Source: Cruorifilaria tuberocauda (Eukaryota; Nematoda; Chromadorea; Rhabditida; Onchocercidae). Taken from it: a DNA stretch of 64,000 nt. This document shows positions 1 to 19,700 of this stretch, piece by piece (within the stretch, counting starts at the first letter, position 1; the number at the start of each line of letters is the position of its first letter). The stretch covers positions 310,001 through 374,000 of the forward strand of contig JABVXU010000021.1 in the NCBI GenBank assembly GCA_013365365.1. The letters run 5' to 3'. Both the position numbers and the translations under genes were made by a program. The notes beneath the pieces were generated by a model. It was not told where the DNA came from and made no database searches. It saw only the letters and a list, made by a program, of their open reading frames with translations.

Positions 1-1596
1 CGCCTCTTTATATCATATTTATACCGTCTCTTATTGACAAATACAATAATTAGATTAGCTGCTAATTTTGTGCTCGTAACAACTATCCAAAACCCACATT
101 TTTAGCTTTCGACCAATTACTTTGGCATTGCAGTAAAGCCACATAACTGAACAAAAAATTCATGCAATCTGTATATGCAAGACGAAAAATTCGGCATAAT
201 ATTCCCTTATAAAATATTACAATTTATTAATATAAAAAAAATAAAAACAAGACCTTGTCAAATAAAGAGTTCGGACTATTTGAATCAAACTTTTTTGCCG
301 CAATCGCTAGTAAACGATCAATTGAGGCGAGCGCTATGGAAGTTGGCGTCACACTCATAGACATCAGTAGCCGGAATACTGAAAATATATTTACTTCCTT
401 TTAGAATTTAAGACCTGCAAAAAAATGAAATATCAATGTAATTATTTTACTCTTACCGTCTGTATATGTTAAGAATTACAATCGCCATCAACCGATAGCG
501 AAATCATTGATATCTAACTTTCTAATGCAATCGATATGTTTAACTAGTTTATATGTAAACTTGTCATATCATTTTGATCATTTGATGATCAATTACTTAG
601 AAAAATCGTTCCAAAATTTCTTCTAATGCAATCATTCACTAAAAGAGGAAAAAACAATAAAAACAGATAAACGCACCATGGACAGAGGCCGACCACCGAC
701 ATGCAGAAGAGCACTCCGAATCTGATGATTAGTATTTTCTTAGTTCAAGCGTAATAAACAGGAACTAAAATTCTGAAAAGAAATTTGCATTACATTTCCG
801 AGAATAACACTAAGATTAATAGAATAAAGCTACAAAACAATGATCGTAGATAATAAAAGACAAACGGCAGAGATCAGTGTATTATCTACGGTCACAACCG
901 ATAACTTCATCAAACAAACATGATCCAGCTTTTATTTAAGAAAATTAGATGTTTCAAGTAACGACAATTTGAAATTAATACCGATACATAGAGACTATGA
1001 GGCATCCCGTAAACTATGGATAAGCTGGGATTCAAAAATGTCAAGCGAAACAATGGTAAATGACGAACAACAGAATATGTTCAAGAGGTCACAAAAATTA
1101 TACACACACTCAAAGAGGCTCTTAAAAGCTGTTTTATTTCAATGGTGTATGCCTAACTCTCACAATGCTACCGAGACGCAAGCAGATGGTAAGTTAATTT
1201 GAGCTAATATCACAACTTTATGATTATTTGAAGTCTTATAAATGTTTTGTACATCGGGAAATATAACTGGAGAATTAACAATATTCTAATACTTCATTGG
1301 ATACTGAACTAAACACAATACCAACAACAGTACAAAGCACAAACTACATAAAACTCATAAAAAAATAATGGAATTCAAATGATAACACCGGTGGAAACAA
1401 AATAAAAAAAGCTCGCATATCACATACTTTTTATGCTTGCAAGATTTATACTATTTCATTCACTCCTAATATCTTTATCTTACCCTCTTTCGTGAGATGT
1501 ATGCAAACAGCTTTGAACTGTACAATTTAAAAACTACATCAAAATTGTGGATGCTTTAGCTTCTTCCTCGGGGATACCACCAATTACAGAACAATA
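1..1596. other. Intergenic stretch with no supported gene
   Basis: AT-rich sequence at the window edge. No recognisable protein or RNA was found. The only item worth noting is a plus-strand open stretch at about 921-1192, listed separately. Confidence 0.5.
921..1192 (+). other. Unassigned open stretch ending at a splice-donor-like site
   Basis: The plus-strand frame is open from a stop near 921 to about 1200. Near its start it reads LRKLDVSSNDNLKLIP, which fits the leucine-rich-repeat pattern LxxLDVSxNxxLxxIP. It runs into GATG|GTAAGT at about 1190, a good 5' splice site. The rest is lysine- and serine-rich with no further repeats. AT-rich DNA yields Leu/Lys/Asn strings by chance, so this may be a stray exon of an unseen upstream gene or nothing. 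No neighbouring exon was found. Confidence 0.15.
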
Positions 1597-4160
1597 TTAT
1601 CTTAATTTCTTCACCCGCTGGTATAATGCATCCACGACCTATAATAAGTTTCTAATTACAAAAATTCCTCATCTAGTATTTCACTTCAAACACGAGCAAA
1701 AACAGAAAATCTTACCTCACTCATAGCATGAATGGCTTCCACTGCTGCTTCATACGTTTTATCCACAGGAGCAAGATCGTACACAATCAGCATTCCTTCG
1801 CCTTGATGTAAGCTACCTATAAAAAGAATGACGGCTTTAACACCTAACCAATTTAAAACAAATAACTTATGCTAGCAGAAAATTTTATGAAATATGGTTG
1901 AGTGATTACCTGAGAACTTCCTATCCAATATCATTTGTGACAATTTTTTTTCCACTTTATCCCTAGTAAGCCCAATTTTCGAAGCAATGTGTTCAAGCTG
2001 AACATAGGAGTATGGCTCAATTATTCGACATAAATCTTTTTCCAGCATACTATCGCTTAAGGAATTGAAATGTTTCTTCACAACAGCATCGCACTGTAGT
2101 TCATCACGAAAACTTCCAAATGCCTAAAAAAGGAGATACTGATTTGAACGCTGTAGTACTCATTCAACCGAATTCAAAACTATCAAAAACCAAACATACG
2201 GCATTAAAATCAGCCAATGACCGCTTTTTGGCAGCCTCTGCAACTGCACGCATGGCGTCCAAATCTAATCCACTATATTTTAGTGCTAGCTTCGCTGATA
2301 AAATTGTTGATACTTCTTCAGGTGAATCAAGCATTATCTGAAAATTTTCACTACAATAGTGCTCAAGGAAATACGATGAAAAAAGTAGCTAATTGAAAAT
2401 AATCAATGTATTCGATAAAACACAAAGGTAATATCTAAAAATGGAAGTTTGCAAAATCAAACCTTGCTTAAAAGCATATATTTAAGGGCTCTTACAGCGT
2501 CTTGTTTATCGTTAACAGTATCATATCCTTCGAAAGCTTCATAAAAATACGAAAAAGCTGTTTTAAAATCACGCTCGCTTGCAGCGTGCAAAATTCCGGA
2601 TTGCATATCAAGCGCAGCTTGCATGCGAGGAGGCATATAAATTGAATTTGCTGTTGTTCTCGCTGATGTCAGAGCAGCTCGAGCCTGAAAGAGATTTGTA
2701 AAGAGAGAAACCAGGAATTTTTCAGTGTACATCTCGTAAGTTTAAATATTGATACTTACAATGAAATTACAGTAAATATATCATTACTGTGTTAGAAATA
2801 TCACCATTACTAGTATTCATGATATTATAATTAGAAATATGCATGGACGAGTACGGTCGCATTAGGCAGCTGCCATTGGGATTATATTAGTATGATAGAT
2901 AAGCAGACAAAATTTAGCACTGGAAATTGAAAACATCATACTTTTGACAGATTTCCTAGATGGTAACAAGCTTTGCTTTCTTCCAGTTGTACTTCAACAA
3001 TCACATCTTTGTCATCGACTTTCTTTAGTTCGCGAACCAACTGATTTGCTAAAATGTATGGCAGATTATGCAATCAGTCACAAAAAACCGCGTCAATATT
3101 CAAAAACCGAGAAATTTATGTACCTAATTGCTGTGCTTGAGTGAATCTGCGAAGATCATTATAAAGACGAACAAGACGAGCCTGCAATGTCTGACGCAAG
3201 AAAGTCCGATTTTGTTCGGTTGCCCACTGTATGCATTCTTTGCATAAATCAACCTTGAGAAAAATATATACAGAAATTAAAGAAGAACTTGGTAAAGAAG
3301 AAAAATATTTTTATAAACGATTAAAAAAGTTTTTAAAAAAGCTTTTCATGCGTGACTTCTCTTTTTTCATTTACTTCTCCGAGTATTAGAAATTCTTGAT
3401 TGCCTCGCAACAGTAATAAATCGGAAGCGGGAAGCAGTATGAGCTACAGAAGAAATTTAAATAATTCTTTACTGATTGTAAATAAATAAAATCACCTTGA
3501 TATTTCCATCTTGATTATCAATCATCAAGCATAAATCAACCAAATTTCGAACAAGTTTAGCCGCTTTCGCCTTGCCTAATGATACTAGAAACGGACGAGT
3601 ATTTTCGATCATTTTGCGCAATTCTTGAGTACGTTTATTTTTTGCTAGCATATTACCCAGTTCCATAATTGACTCTTCCTTCTTTTTAATATCTGCCTCA
3701 TCACTCACTGGTGATTTCACTGCAAAAGTCTTCGTATTTTGCAAAAATAAAGTTGCATGAATAATAGCATGAGCAATGTGATATTATCAATGAATGAATG
3801 CAGGACAAAAATTGTAATTTTCTCAGAGCAAGATCTAAGTCTTCCTAAAAATTTTGAAGCCTACACAATGAATTTTGATGTTATTTTCTCATTTAGCCAA
3901 ACAAAAAACAGTCTTTCTTTATAAAAATCAATTGGTTCTGAATATAGGAAAAACTTCAAGTGATCGATAGGAAATCCTGCATAATGTACTGTTGAACGGA
4001 AGAAGGTATCTGCTGAAACAATCGTCGCTAAAAAAAAAATAAACTGAAGAAAAAGCATGTTAGACTAAGCTTTACCAAAACTGGTGAGATAACGTATAGC
4101 GTTATCTTCATTCATGTGTGGTGCAGATGACATCGTATCCATCGCAGTCCCGCCGGACAT
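1597..4160 (-). CDS. rpn-6: 26S proteasome regulatory subunit RPN6 (PSMD11)
   Basis: This is a lid subunit of the 19S regulatory particle that braces the lid against the 20S core and ATPase ring. Nine exons fit in phase: 4160-4076, 3719-3496, 3253-3124, 3048-2942, 2684-2463, 2337-2200, 2123-1910, 1816-1716 and 1638-1597. They give 420 aa, against 422 in human. Diagnostic stretches are [11 protein letters not shown] and [20 protein letters not shown] in the N-terminal TPR-like solenoid, and [16 protein letters not shown] and [12 protein letters not shown] in the middle. The C-terminal PCI winged helix contains [16 protein letters not shown] and [14 protein letters not shown], and the tail is [13 protein letters not shown]. 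The start is the ATG of [10 protein letters not shown]; an in-frame stop lies just upstream, and MDTM seven codons in is an alternative start. The first intron holds only a shadow reading frame. Function rests on clear orthology. Confidence 0.96.
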
Positions 4161-6113
4161 TTCTCCTGCAGCAATTCTGGATTATTTTCTTGTCAGAAAA
4201 TGTGATTCTAAAATTCACAAAAAATATATCCCTAATCCAATCTCAACCTGGAATGAGAAAGAAAATCTAAGACGAGTGAGGAATTAAGAAAATGTTAGAA
4301 GCTTTTAAAATAATTTTCTTACAGTCAACTTCAGATTCAGGCAAAAATTTAAATGACTTGTCCCAAACGCTGAAAGCAATCACCATAATAAATAACTCAC
4401 TGCCATTATACAGTGTCTACGACATTCATGCCACTATTAATATCTTCTTTTTCCAACAAAAAGGAAAGGTAGGACCCAAAGGTACAAATGGAAGGAAGGA
4501 ATGGTTAGTGAATCTGACTGAAAGTAGCGCTGACTTAACAACAAATGTATCTTAACAGTTCACAGATAGGGACATCGTGTCTATTGAGTGTAGAGAGATT
4601 CGTGCGTTATCCTCTTATTCTTTCCTCTTCAAAAGTAAAATGAGATCATTGGAGATATGTGCTACGTTGTATAGAGCAGACTTCTATCAATCCTTGCACT
4701 TTACTATACAGGAGAAACTAAAAAAGACGTAAATTGGTGATATATTTCATGTCTGTCCATTTAAAAAACTGATGAGAGAAAGGGAGCAGTTGAGTTCTTT
4801 CCAGGATACACTTTACTGACGGTTCCTTCACAATCCTCGATGGTTAGTTACCTATCCGAACAGCATAACAAAACAATAAACCACACCAACACCGGACCGT
4901 ATGCGGATATCATTCGATTAAAATGCTAACACGACCGATCTACCGTACATTGAATGAGTAACATTTCAGGACCCTTTCAATTTATTGCAGCTAAGATTAT
5001 TGTAATTTTAATCTGCAGCGAAGGCTGATCTATAGTCTTAGGAGTCATTAAATCGATGGGTGAAAGCTAGAAAAGATGGCGATGAATCATTTGGATGTTA
5101 ATATTAGTATATAAATACTCTCAAGTATACAAGAGGTCTTTATACTGCCCTGAGATACTACGTTCGAGGTTCTAGAAATGAAGCTAAAAAGATTAGCAGT
5201 CACAAATCTCCCGATTTTAACCCTTGATCCCACTCAGTGTTATTTTTTGGCTATCTCACTTATATTTACATCATTGCTGCACGTTTTTTCGATATGAAGA
5301 AATAAATAGTTCACAACAAACATCAATTACCCGATAGCATGCATGAAACTAGATATTTAGCGATTTTTATTTTACTTAACTGGATCAGTTCACATGGAGA
5401 ATTAGTATAAATTAACTATCTAATTTATCATTAAATCAATTTGAAGATCTATTCCCATCTACTTCTTGATATATCTCAATGGTAGTTAGCTGATTTCGCT
5501 CCGAGTAGAGAAGCATTTAACAGTCGTAACAACGCTTCTGGAGATTATGGATGGTATAAAGTGTCACGCAGAAATTTTAACGTTGATGTGATTCTTTTTG
5601 TTTTCCTTTTCGTTGTAATTCTTTTTGTTTCGTGATACTATGTCTCAGAAAAAAAAAGTTTTACCACAGTATAATTAAGAAACAAAGATCCTCATGATTA
5701 TAATTAAACTAAGAGAATCGACTTAAAACTTTTCTGTCCAGTCCTTCAAAATATCAAGAGGTTTACTTTCAATAAACAGGGTAGGAAAAACCACTTTCCA
5801 AAGTTACTGACAAATTTTTAAGAATAATTAATAATAGAACTGTTAAAGGATTATCAACAGATATTTATGGCAAGCCTAATTAATTTGCATCAATGCATGA
5901 CAGTAATTTAAACCAGATAAGTCTTGTGGATTCAGATCAATTTTGGTTGGCGGTTACTACTCCAAAGTGAAGGTTCAAGTGACCATTTTATTAAAATTTC
6001 ATTGAAAAATAGTTTCCGACATCATGCAAAATTAATGAAACAAGACTTCCAGTCTTGGCGAAGAAGATGAAATATTTAAAGGAGTAATGGAAGAAGCAAT
6101 TACAATAACAAAA
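4161..6113. other. Intergenic, between rpn-6 and trappc3
   Basis: About 1.95 kb between two minus-strand genes. It must hold the rpn-6 promoter on its left and the 3' end of trappc3 on its right. No additional coding exon, RNA or repeat was recognised. Confidence 0.5.
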
Positions 6114-7579
6114 CTAATCATCTCCAGGTGGAACTGATTCCTGCAATATTCGAATGAATTTTACTCTGATTTCAACACTCTGGCTATGTTCTTGTACAAT
6201 GAATGCTTGCACTTCCATGTGCATCATTTCCAAAGCTCCCCGTATTGCACCACAAAGTATTTGAGAGTACCTTGAAATTTATTTTTCACACGAAAATAAA
6301 GTGAGGAAATTTTACCAATCCTCTCAAAAAATAAACTCCGGACATTGGAACTTATGACTACCAACCCAATTATTGTGACACAGAGCCAGTGATGTAAATT
6401 TTTATTGTTTTATGCACATGATATTAGATCTTTTCAACAATTTATAGTTCGACAAAAATCAGTCCATTAAGCTGTCGATCAAATGCTGATATCACAGATA
6501 TCTCACTTCCCATTAAAAGTTAATGATAGTAATTAAATAAATTAATACCTGAGATCCTGTGCTAATTCAGGTGGGACTTCGACAAATTCTGCTAAAGGAT
6601 TTGATTCGAGAATGATAGAAAACTCGTCGTTACGAGCATTCCAGTTAGACACTTGAGCTGTCACTCCTAAAACATCAAAACCATTTTGGTGCATCATTTC
6701 AATGAAAAAAAATGCCGAAATATAAATTCGGCATGGAAGTAAGCTAAAAACATTAATATTTCGCAATATGCAATAATTTCTTCTACATAAAATTAAATGA
6801 AATGGAAACTCATAGCGACGATGTTTCGGGTAGTAGTGAGAAAGAGAAAGGCTTTTCTCAATTTACCGAGATAACTGCGGAGAGCGACTTTTGCGAGCAC
6901 ATCAGCAACTTGATGCATGTCTGTACAACGTTGAATTTGAGAATTCTTTGCCAGCAAATCATCAGCTAATCGTAATCCTATATTGTAACCCATTTTGTCC
7001 AATTGTCGATTAACCTGCGACTATTTAAAATTATAAGCAGGAACAGAAAATATAGAAAAAAGAAAAAAACCAAAGAAAAAAAGAAATATGTGTAAGAAAA
7101 CGCTGATATTGACAATAAAAAACTACCGCTACAGGACTTTCTAAATCCCGGAGTAGTTCTGCCACTAAAGCACCATACGTTAGAGTGAACAGCTCACCGC
7201 TAATCTGAAAACGGCACAAATTATCTCAATAACAAACTCAATCTCAATAAAGTTGCTATTCCTCCTTTCCGTAGTTCCGACCTAATAAAATGAATAAATT
7301 TAATGGCGCTTCTAACATAATTTAAGCATTAGATTTATTGGGCTTAGCATATTCAATCAAGGACAACAGTATGATCATGCACTTAAATGACAACTTCATG
7401 CTTTCAAATAAATAGAAGGATTATATAACATCCTTCCAACAACATAACCGCAGCTTGGCATCACTTTTACTTGATTCACCTTGCGACTTCCTCTCCCACT
7501 CTTCGAATTGCTTTTGACGTTAAAAAAGGAATACCTTCTTCGAATCGATCCCCATCGGAAACTTGCTTTGTTTTGACAT
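6114..7579 (-). CDS. trappc3: TRAPP complex subunit TRAPPC3 (BET3)
   Basis: TRAPPC3 is a core subunit of the TRAPP tethering/Rab1-GEF complexes that act in ER-to-Golgi traffic. Five exons join in phase: 7579-7535, 7204-7127, 7014-6867, 6666-6549 and 6270-6114. They give 181 aa, against 180 in human. Exon 1 reads MSKQSKFPMGIDSKK and is followed by the family signature SGELFTLTYGALVAELL. Further matches are LDKMGYNIGLRLADDLLA, YLGVTAQVSNWNARNDEFS, ILESNPLAEFVEVPP and SQILCGAIRGALEMMHMEVQ, then the tail ESVPPGDD. The family carries an S-acylated cysteine and a hydrophobic channel; I did not map the channel residues. Neighbours are minus-strand housekeeping genes, too far apart for a tight operon. 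Confidence 0.96.
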
Positions 7580-8371
7580 TTAATTCAACATTAGATAGCA
7601 AGGAAAGTGAAAACGCTAAAGAGCAAATTACCAATTAGTACATCAACTTTTCTTCAATTATTCCATTGAGCTATTATTTTATTTAACATGCATCTCGCAA
7701 AATGATCTAATTTAAATCTTTTTTGCCTAAATTTTATTCCTTCTCTCGTTTATTCCAGCTATTCATTTTTAATTTGAACTTCATTCATTAAGTCAAACTT
7801 TAAAGTTAGCGTAAATTTGCACGAAAATGATCATCAAAGTAGCAAAAAAAACTTTAAATTCTGAAGTCAGACTGATCTATCTACCAGTAGTCATCATCTC
7901 TTTCAAGAAATGTTAAATGCAATAGTTATTTACAGATGCAGTCAATCCATAAAATACGAACGCTACAAGCGCCAAACTTGAATTTTGAATATTTATTAAA
8001 ATCGACAAAATCAAACTTAGAAACCAGGTATAACAAACATAGAGCAGGCAATTGCTGCTGTAACATTTTTTGAAATGCATTGAATAAACAAAAATTGCTT
8101 CCATCGCTTCATAAAATTTGTAACGAATAAACAAAAAAGCATTGTATTAATTTTTATCAATTAAAACATGAAATTTCATCTCTAACAAAAAGGAACAAAT
8201 AGTAAACCAGTTTTGTTCATTAATACTCGATTTTAACTTAAATCTCAATTATAAATTATATTGACACATCCTCATCCTCTTTTTTCTTTTTTAACTTTAT
8301 CATTACAAAAATTCTTATCCACCACTTCATCCTCGAATACTTCTTACCCTTAACGCATACAATACATACAA
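7580..8371. other. Intergenic, between trappc3 and prp40
   Basis: About 0.8 kb separating the trappc3 start from the prp40 stop on the same strand. It holds only AT-rich sequence. A 73-codon minus-strand frame at 7913-8134 has no recognisable content and I treat it as chance. Confidence 0.5.
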
Positions 8372-14783
<6,412 letters not shown>

Positions 14784-15694
14784 TTTCCCTTTGTGATATG
14801 TATATTTCACACTGTGTTATCTAAAAAACGTCACTCTCATATTTGGACTCTCATCATTATTTCATGGTTATTGGATCTCAACTGAATGCAAAGAATCAAA
14901 ACCCCATATCTTCCTCCTCATTTCATCCTGATCCATTCCAGTTTTTATCCACCACAATCCACATCTGTTACGCATCGTCCCGAGAATAGTCTGGAAGAAA
15001 TTGAAGTTTGCAGCTCTATACCCCTTACCAATTCAAAACGAACCCTACAATGCACTCACTGATCAAGAATGAAAAAGATGGCGCATTATTTAAATTTAAT
15101 TGACTGTATCTTAATTTATTCCACAGTTCTCTATAGCAACAGAGTTATGAAATGTTTTTTGCAAAATTATCAGCGTCTCAATTGCAAATCTTTTTATGAA
15201 AAATTTTATCAAATCCTTTTCTCCAGGGATCGTAGGACTTAATTTATTAAACATTAAAAAAATTTATTGTAACTAATAACTAACAAAGCTTCTACAACGA
15301 GTAAGCAAAATATCTACATATGAAATGGAAGCTCAAATCCAATCAAATTAAATCTTAACGTTGATTTGATACAAAACGATCCTTCTTTTTCGTCAATTAC
15401 ACATTTGTTTTTCATTTATGTTATTCTTGCTCATAAAGCGCATCATTTTACGTAAACTAAAAAAAATACCTTTTCTTTCGAAAGCGAAAATATGTTGCAA
15501 CACAAAGCAGAAACATGATAAATTTATTTGAAACAAATATAAGAAAAACAGCATGATGGACCCGAATTATATAATGTAAATGAAGACCCGATAGGTTCAT
15601 TTGTCTTGAATTTTTCTTGATAATAAGGGCACTACCACCTTATGAGTGTTATAAATTAAACGGACTCGAACTTTGTACTTTTTTTACAAAAGGG

Positions 15695-15730
<36 letters not shown>

Positions 15731-16790
15731 GGTTATTTAAATAATCTCTGAAGAATACAATCACCACTTTTGACCTCAGGCTTATGAAAAGCTTCAAGCA
15801 AACAGAAATCAAACCAATTATTCAACTTGACAAGTGTAAAAAAAGAGCAAAAAGGCAACGATAGAAAACTCATCTTAAACAATCCAAATTATACTGCTCT
15901 ACATCAAATGCTGAAAATGTACCGAATGTCGCAAGAAAATTTTCTGGAAACACACTGCTGGAAGACAGATATTCAGAATAAAAGAAATTAAAATGGAGAC
16001 ATTCCAAAACATATAGAATATGAAGCAGTTGAAATATTTGTTGCAAAACAACACCCATCATTAGTTTCTCAATTAACGAAGTGAGTAATTAAGCAGGCAC
16101 CTACGATTGAGCTCTTCCATCCTCAACTAATTAGATCCCTTCTACGATAAATCGGTAAAAAGACTAGAACTAAGGGAATGTACCACAATACACATGAACC
16201 ATCAACTTATGCATAAAATGGAATGCAACAGCAATACATATTGAATCTATTATAAAAGTTATAATGGAAAGAAATATTTATAAAAGATGAAAGGAAATTG
16301 CTTATGAATATAGATTTAGCACAAGGCAGCGCCTTTTCGTTATTTAATGATTTGAAAGTAACCATTACTTCAAGAACAATATATTTCATTATCATTACTT
16401 CCAATTACATTGTCCATTGCAAAGTCAGGGCTAGAATCTAAATATTTAATATTAACACTAAACAAATGGAAACAGTAGCCAGAATACTTTTTATTCTAAA
16501 AGCAAAGCAACTACCTAACTGTATAAAGAGCTCATGTGCTACAACTGGTTACTAGTAGATGAAGTACTACTTGATTTCAGTTTTTTCAAAGAAGCAATAA
16601 TATATCGATACTTGATATCATACATACCATTTTAATATAAATACTATTTATTACGATGAACACAGGCTTTAACTTCCAATTTTTCAATACCTATTCTGCT
16701 GAATGCGAAGCAAATGAAATTCGATGCATCGAACTATATGTCATTCAATTAATCCGAATAATGCTCTAAATCCATAAACATCAACTGAAA
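14784..16790. other. Intergenic, between prp40 and the AMPK gamma gene
   Basis: This stretch holds the prp40 promoter/5' region and the unresolved 3' end of the AMPK gamma gene. On the minus strand a strong acceptor, TTTCTTCCAG, ends at about 14992. It could be a trans-splice site for prp40 or the last acceptor of AMPK gamma. A (TA)n tract is listed separately. Nothing else was recognised. Confidence 0.4.
15701..15727. repeat. (TA)n microsatellite
   Basis: Uninterrupted TA dinucleotide run of about 13 units between genes. Confidence 0.9.
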
Positions 16791-19700
16791 TCATTCGCTC
16801 AATCGATAAGATATATAATGAAATAACTTACTTCCAGGTGATGTGACTGGTGGTTCTAGGACCAAAAAGCGCAAAATATCTGAAAGTGAAATGATTCCTG
16901 TTACTTTCTTATTCTGGTCAACGACCACCAATCGATGTACCTCAGCCCGAACTATCATTTCTACAATTGCCATTAGTGAATCATCAGGTGAACAACACTG
17001 TACTCCTTCGAACCACTGAAAATTGAAGTTTTCAATAAATTTGCAAGATTTTCATCTCGACAGAAAAATCTTAATGATAAAATTACAACTTACATCAACA
17101 CGATACCGTAAAGCCTCCTGTGCTGTAACATTCAAATCAATATATGATTTATTTGCTGCCAAATTTATAGCATCGAATTTAGCATAAATGTCGACGACCT
17201 GTAGATGTTCTGATTGATTTTAGTAAATTCGCATATTCTATGGATTTTTATGAGGCTCATGATATGATGCACCAATCACTATCCCTAATGTGACTATATA
17301 AGTATAACTGAGCTGATGATTTATTTAAAAGAAAAAATAATACAATAGACAGATACTAAAACTTCCACTAAGTTGAATTTCCAAAGAACGGAACATACTT
17401 TCTCATTATCATCCAATACAGGTAAAGCAGACACTCGTTTAGACAGAAACGCATCCATAATATCAATTAGCGGAGTATCCTGAGTGATTGTTGAAACATT
17501 ATTCCATGTACCAATTCCTAGTTCAAGAGGTGTCTTCTCCATGAAGGATGGACGAGGCAGATCAATCATCTAAACTCAGCCATCAATTTCTTCAATACTC
17601 TTCGATAAAAAAATTTGAGAGAGATCTAAGATCAAAACTTATATTACACAAGATTATTGCGACAGTTTTTATTTCTTAAAACTAATTCAAATTTAATCAA
17701 GTATTCCTAAAAAATTTTCCAGTTATTCGAAAAACATAACTTATACATTAAAATCGAATCATTATTTATATTAAACACAATTAAATTCAACAGTTAAATT
17801 CAAATTATTAAAAAACTACAATTTTTTATGAAAGAAATTTTTCGGAAATAAAACAAATGGTAAAAAACTAACGTATAGATAAAGGAATTTCATCAATCGC
17901 TTGTGAGTAAGAATAAAAGCGATATTGCCAGCATACTCCTCCATCACTGGCAAACGATGCACTTTTTCTTTACAGAGAACTTGAATTGCTCGGAAAAGGC
18001 TGAACAAATTTCTTTAAAGGAAAAGTTTAGAAACATTTAAAAGAGAGCTAAAATTCGTGACTAAAAAATTCAGCGAAATTTAAATTTTAGAATGTGTGAA
18101 AACCTTTCAGAAGGACTTATAGACACCAGTGGTTTCAAAGAGCCATCCTGCTCCAGTTCTTCACGCCAAGTTGCTATTTTGTGTTTCTCAAGATCCTCCA
18201 TGTCTTCATTTTTTGAACCATTCTTCAGATAATACCTGCAAGATATCATTTAATAAAATCCAAATGGTAAGAAGAAAATTGAGTTGGCATGCATCGTTTT
18301 CGATATGAAATAGCTAATCAATCTAAAAATTTCGCAACTCCTCACTTTTCGGTAAACTTTTCGTGGAAAGAAAATGATTCACTACTGTGTATTGTTGTAC
18401 ATAATCTCAGGATTACATTATCTTCTCCATAATAATAATATATGGTAAATATTCATACTTTCGAATTATTCGGATAAAATCAGTAATAGTGAGTATGCCA
18501 ACAAATTCCTTCCTCTTACTATCCCATAGCGGAGCTGCCCGAACTCCATTGTAGATAAGAGCAAAAAAGGCCTTTTTCACCTGTAAAGAACTTGTGAAAT
18601 AGAAAATGACTACTTCTGTAATTTTTAATGATAACAAAGTATCAAAAAATGGGTCAATAAAACAAAGTTAATAAAAAAAATCATTCCAACTAACACTTAA
18701 CAGGTAAGATCTCCGTTGAATCGATACAAATGTAACTTATTTACAAATAACATCTCCTAATCAAAGGATTGTCGGAAAACCCAATACTATTAATAACACT
18801 ACGAAAGCTGCGTATTTCTACATCAAATAATAACGATTTCTAATTCTATACTTCAACTAGTAGTCAGGAATTTCCTTAATGCACCTGAATATATCTTAGA
18901 AACATTTATTCCTAAAAATACCTTTAAATTATTCAAAATTGTATAACTTAAACCAGTAAATTTTGAAATTCAAAGAAAAAATCTTACCGGTAATTCAATA
19001 TCAAAAACCACCAACTTCGTACTTATAGGAATTAGATCATAGCACTTGTGTGCACGCATGAAAGATGAATAAACAGCATCTTGACTTTCTGCAATTTCAC
19101 TTCGTATTTCTTGAAGGATAGTTAGCTTGAAAATAACAAAAATATAGAAAATTAAAACTATAAGTCTACAATAAATATAGAGAAAATGGTTACAAGTAAG
19201 GAAAGAGAACCGAAAATAACTTTGAAGAATTCCAGAGTAGCTCCATCGTAAGGAGAATGTAATGGTAACTGCTCCGATGATAAGTTCAGTGAACTCTAAA
19301 ATTCGTGAATTTAACTAAAAAACCATACAATTTACATATAAAAAAAAATTATACACGAGAAAAAAAATCATGTACTAAGTTCGTAATTCGGTTGAGCTTT
19401 CATGAAACGGAAAATCCAATGTGTTAACGCAAAGAATAAATACGGTATCTATTCGAAAGTGGAAAAACACTGAAAGTAATCGATGATCAGTATGATTGCT
19501 ATAAATCGTGAGAATTAATAAACTAAGACCAATTCTATTTCAAGAACAAATATCAGCGGAGAAAAGGGTATCAATCCTCATTAGATAGCTCCAGATCATT
19601 AAATTAATATTCATGTAGTTTTGCAAGAGCGAAATAATGAAAAAATCTACTTTGTTTCATTCGTTATTTAATAAATATCATGCTTCCGCAGGAGGTATCT

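Noticed and set aside
3861..4058. Minus-strand 65-codon frame inside rpn-6, a possible extra exon
   Set aside because: Joining 4160-4076 directly to 3719-3496 is in phase and gives a product of the expected length that aligns with human PSMD11, so this frame lies in intron 1.
16541..16610. Minus-strand segment encoding SLKKLKSSSTSSTSNQL and a stop, as the last AMPK gamma exon
   Set aside because: No acceptor in the right phase precedes it, so it cannot be joined to the exon ending at 16832 with the sites visible.
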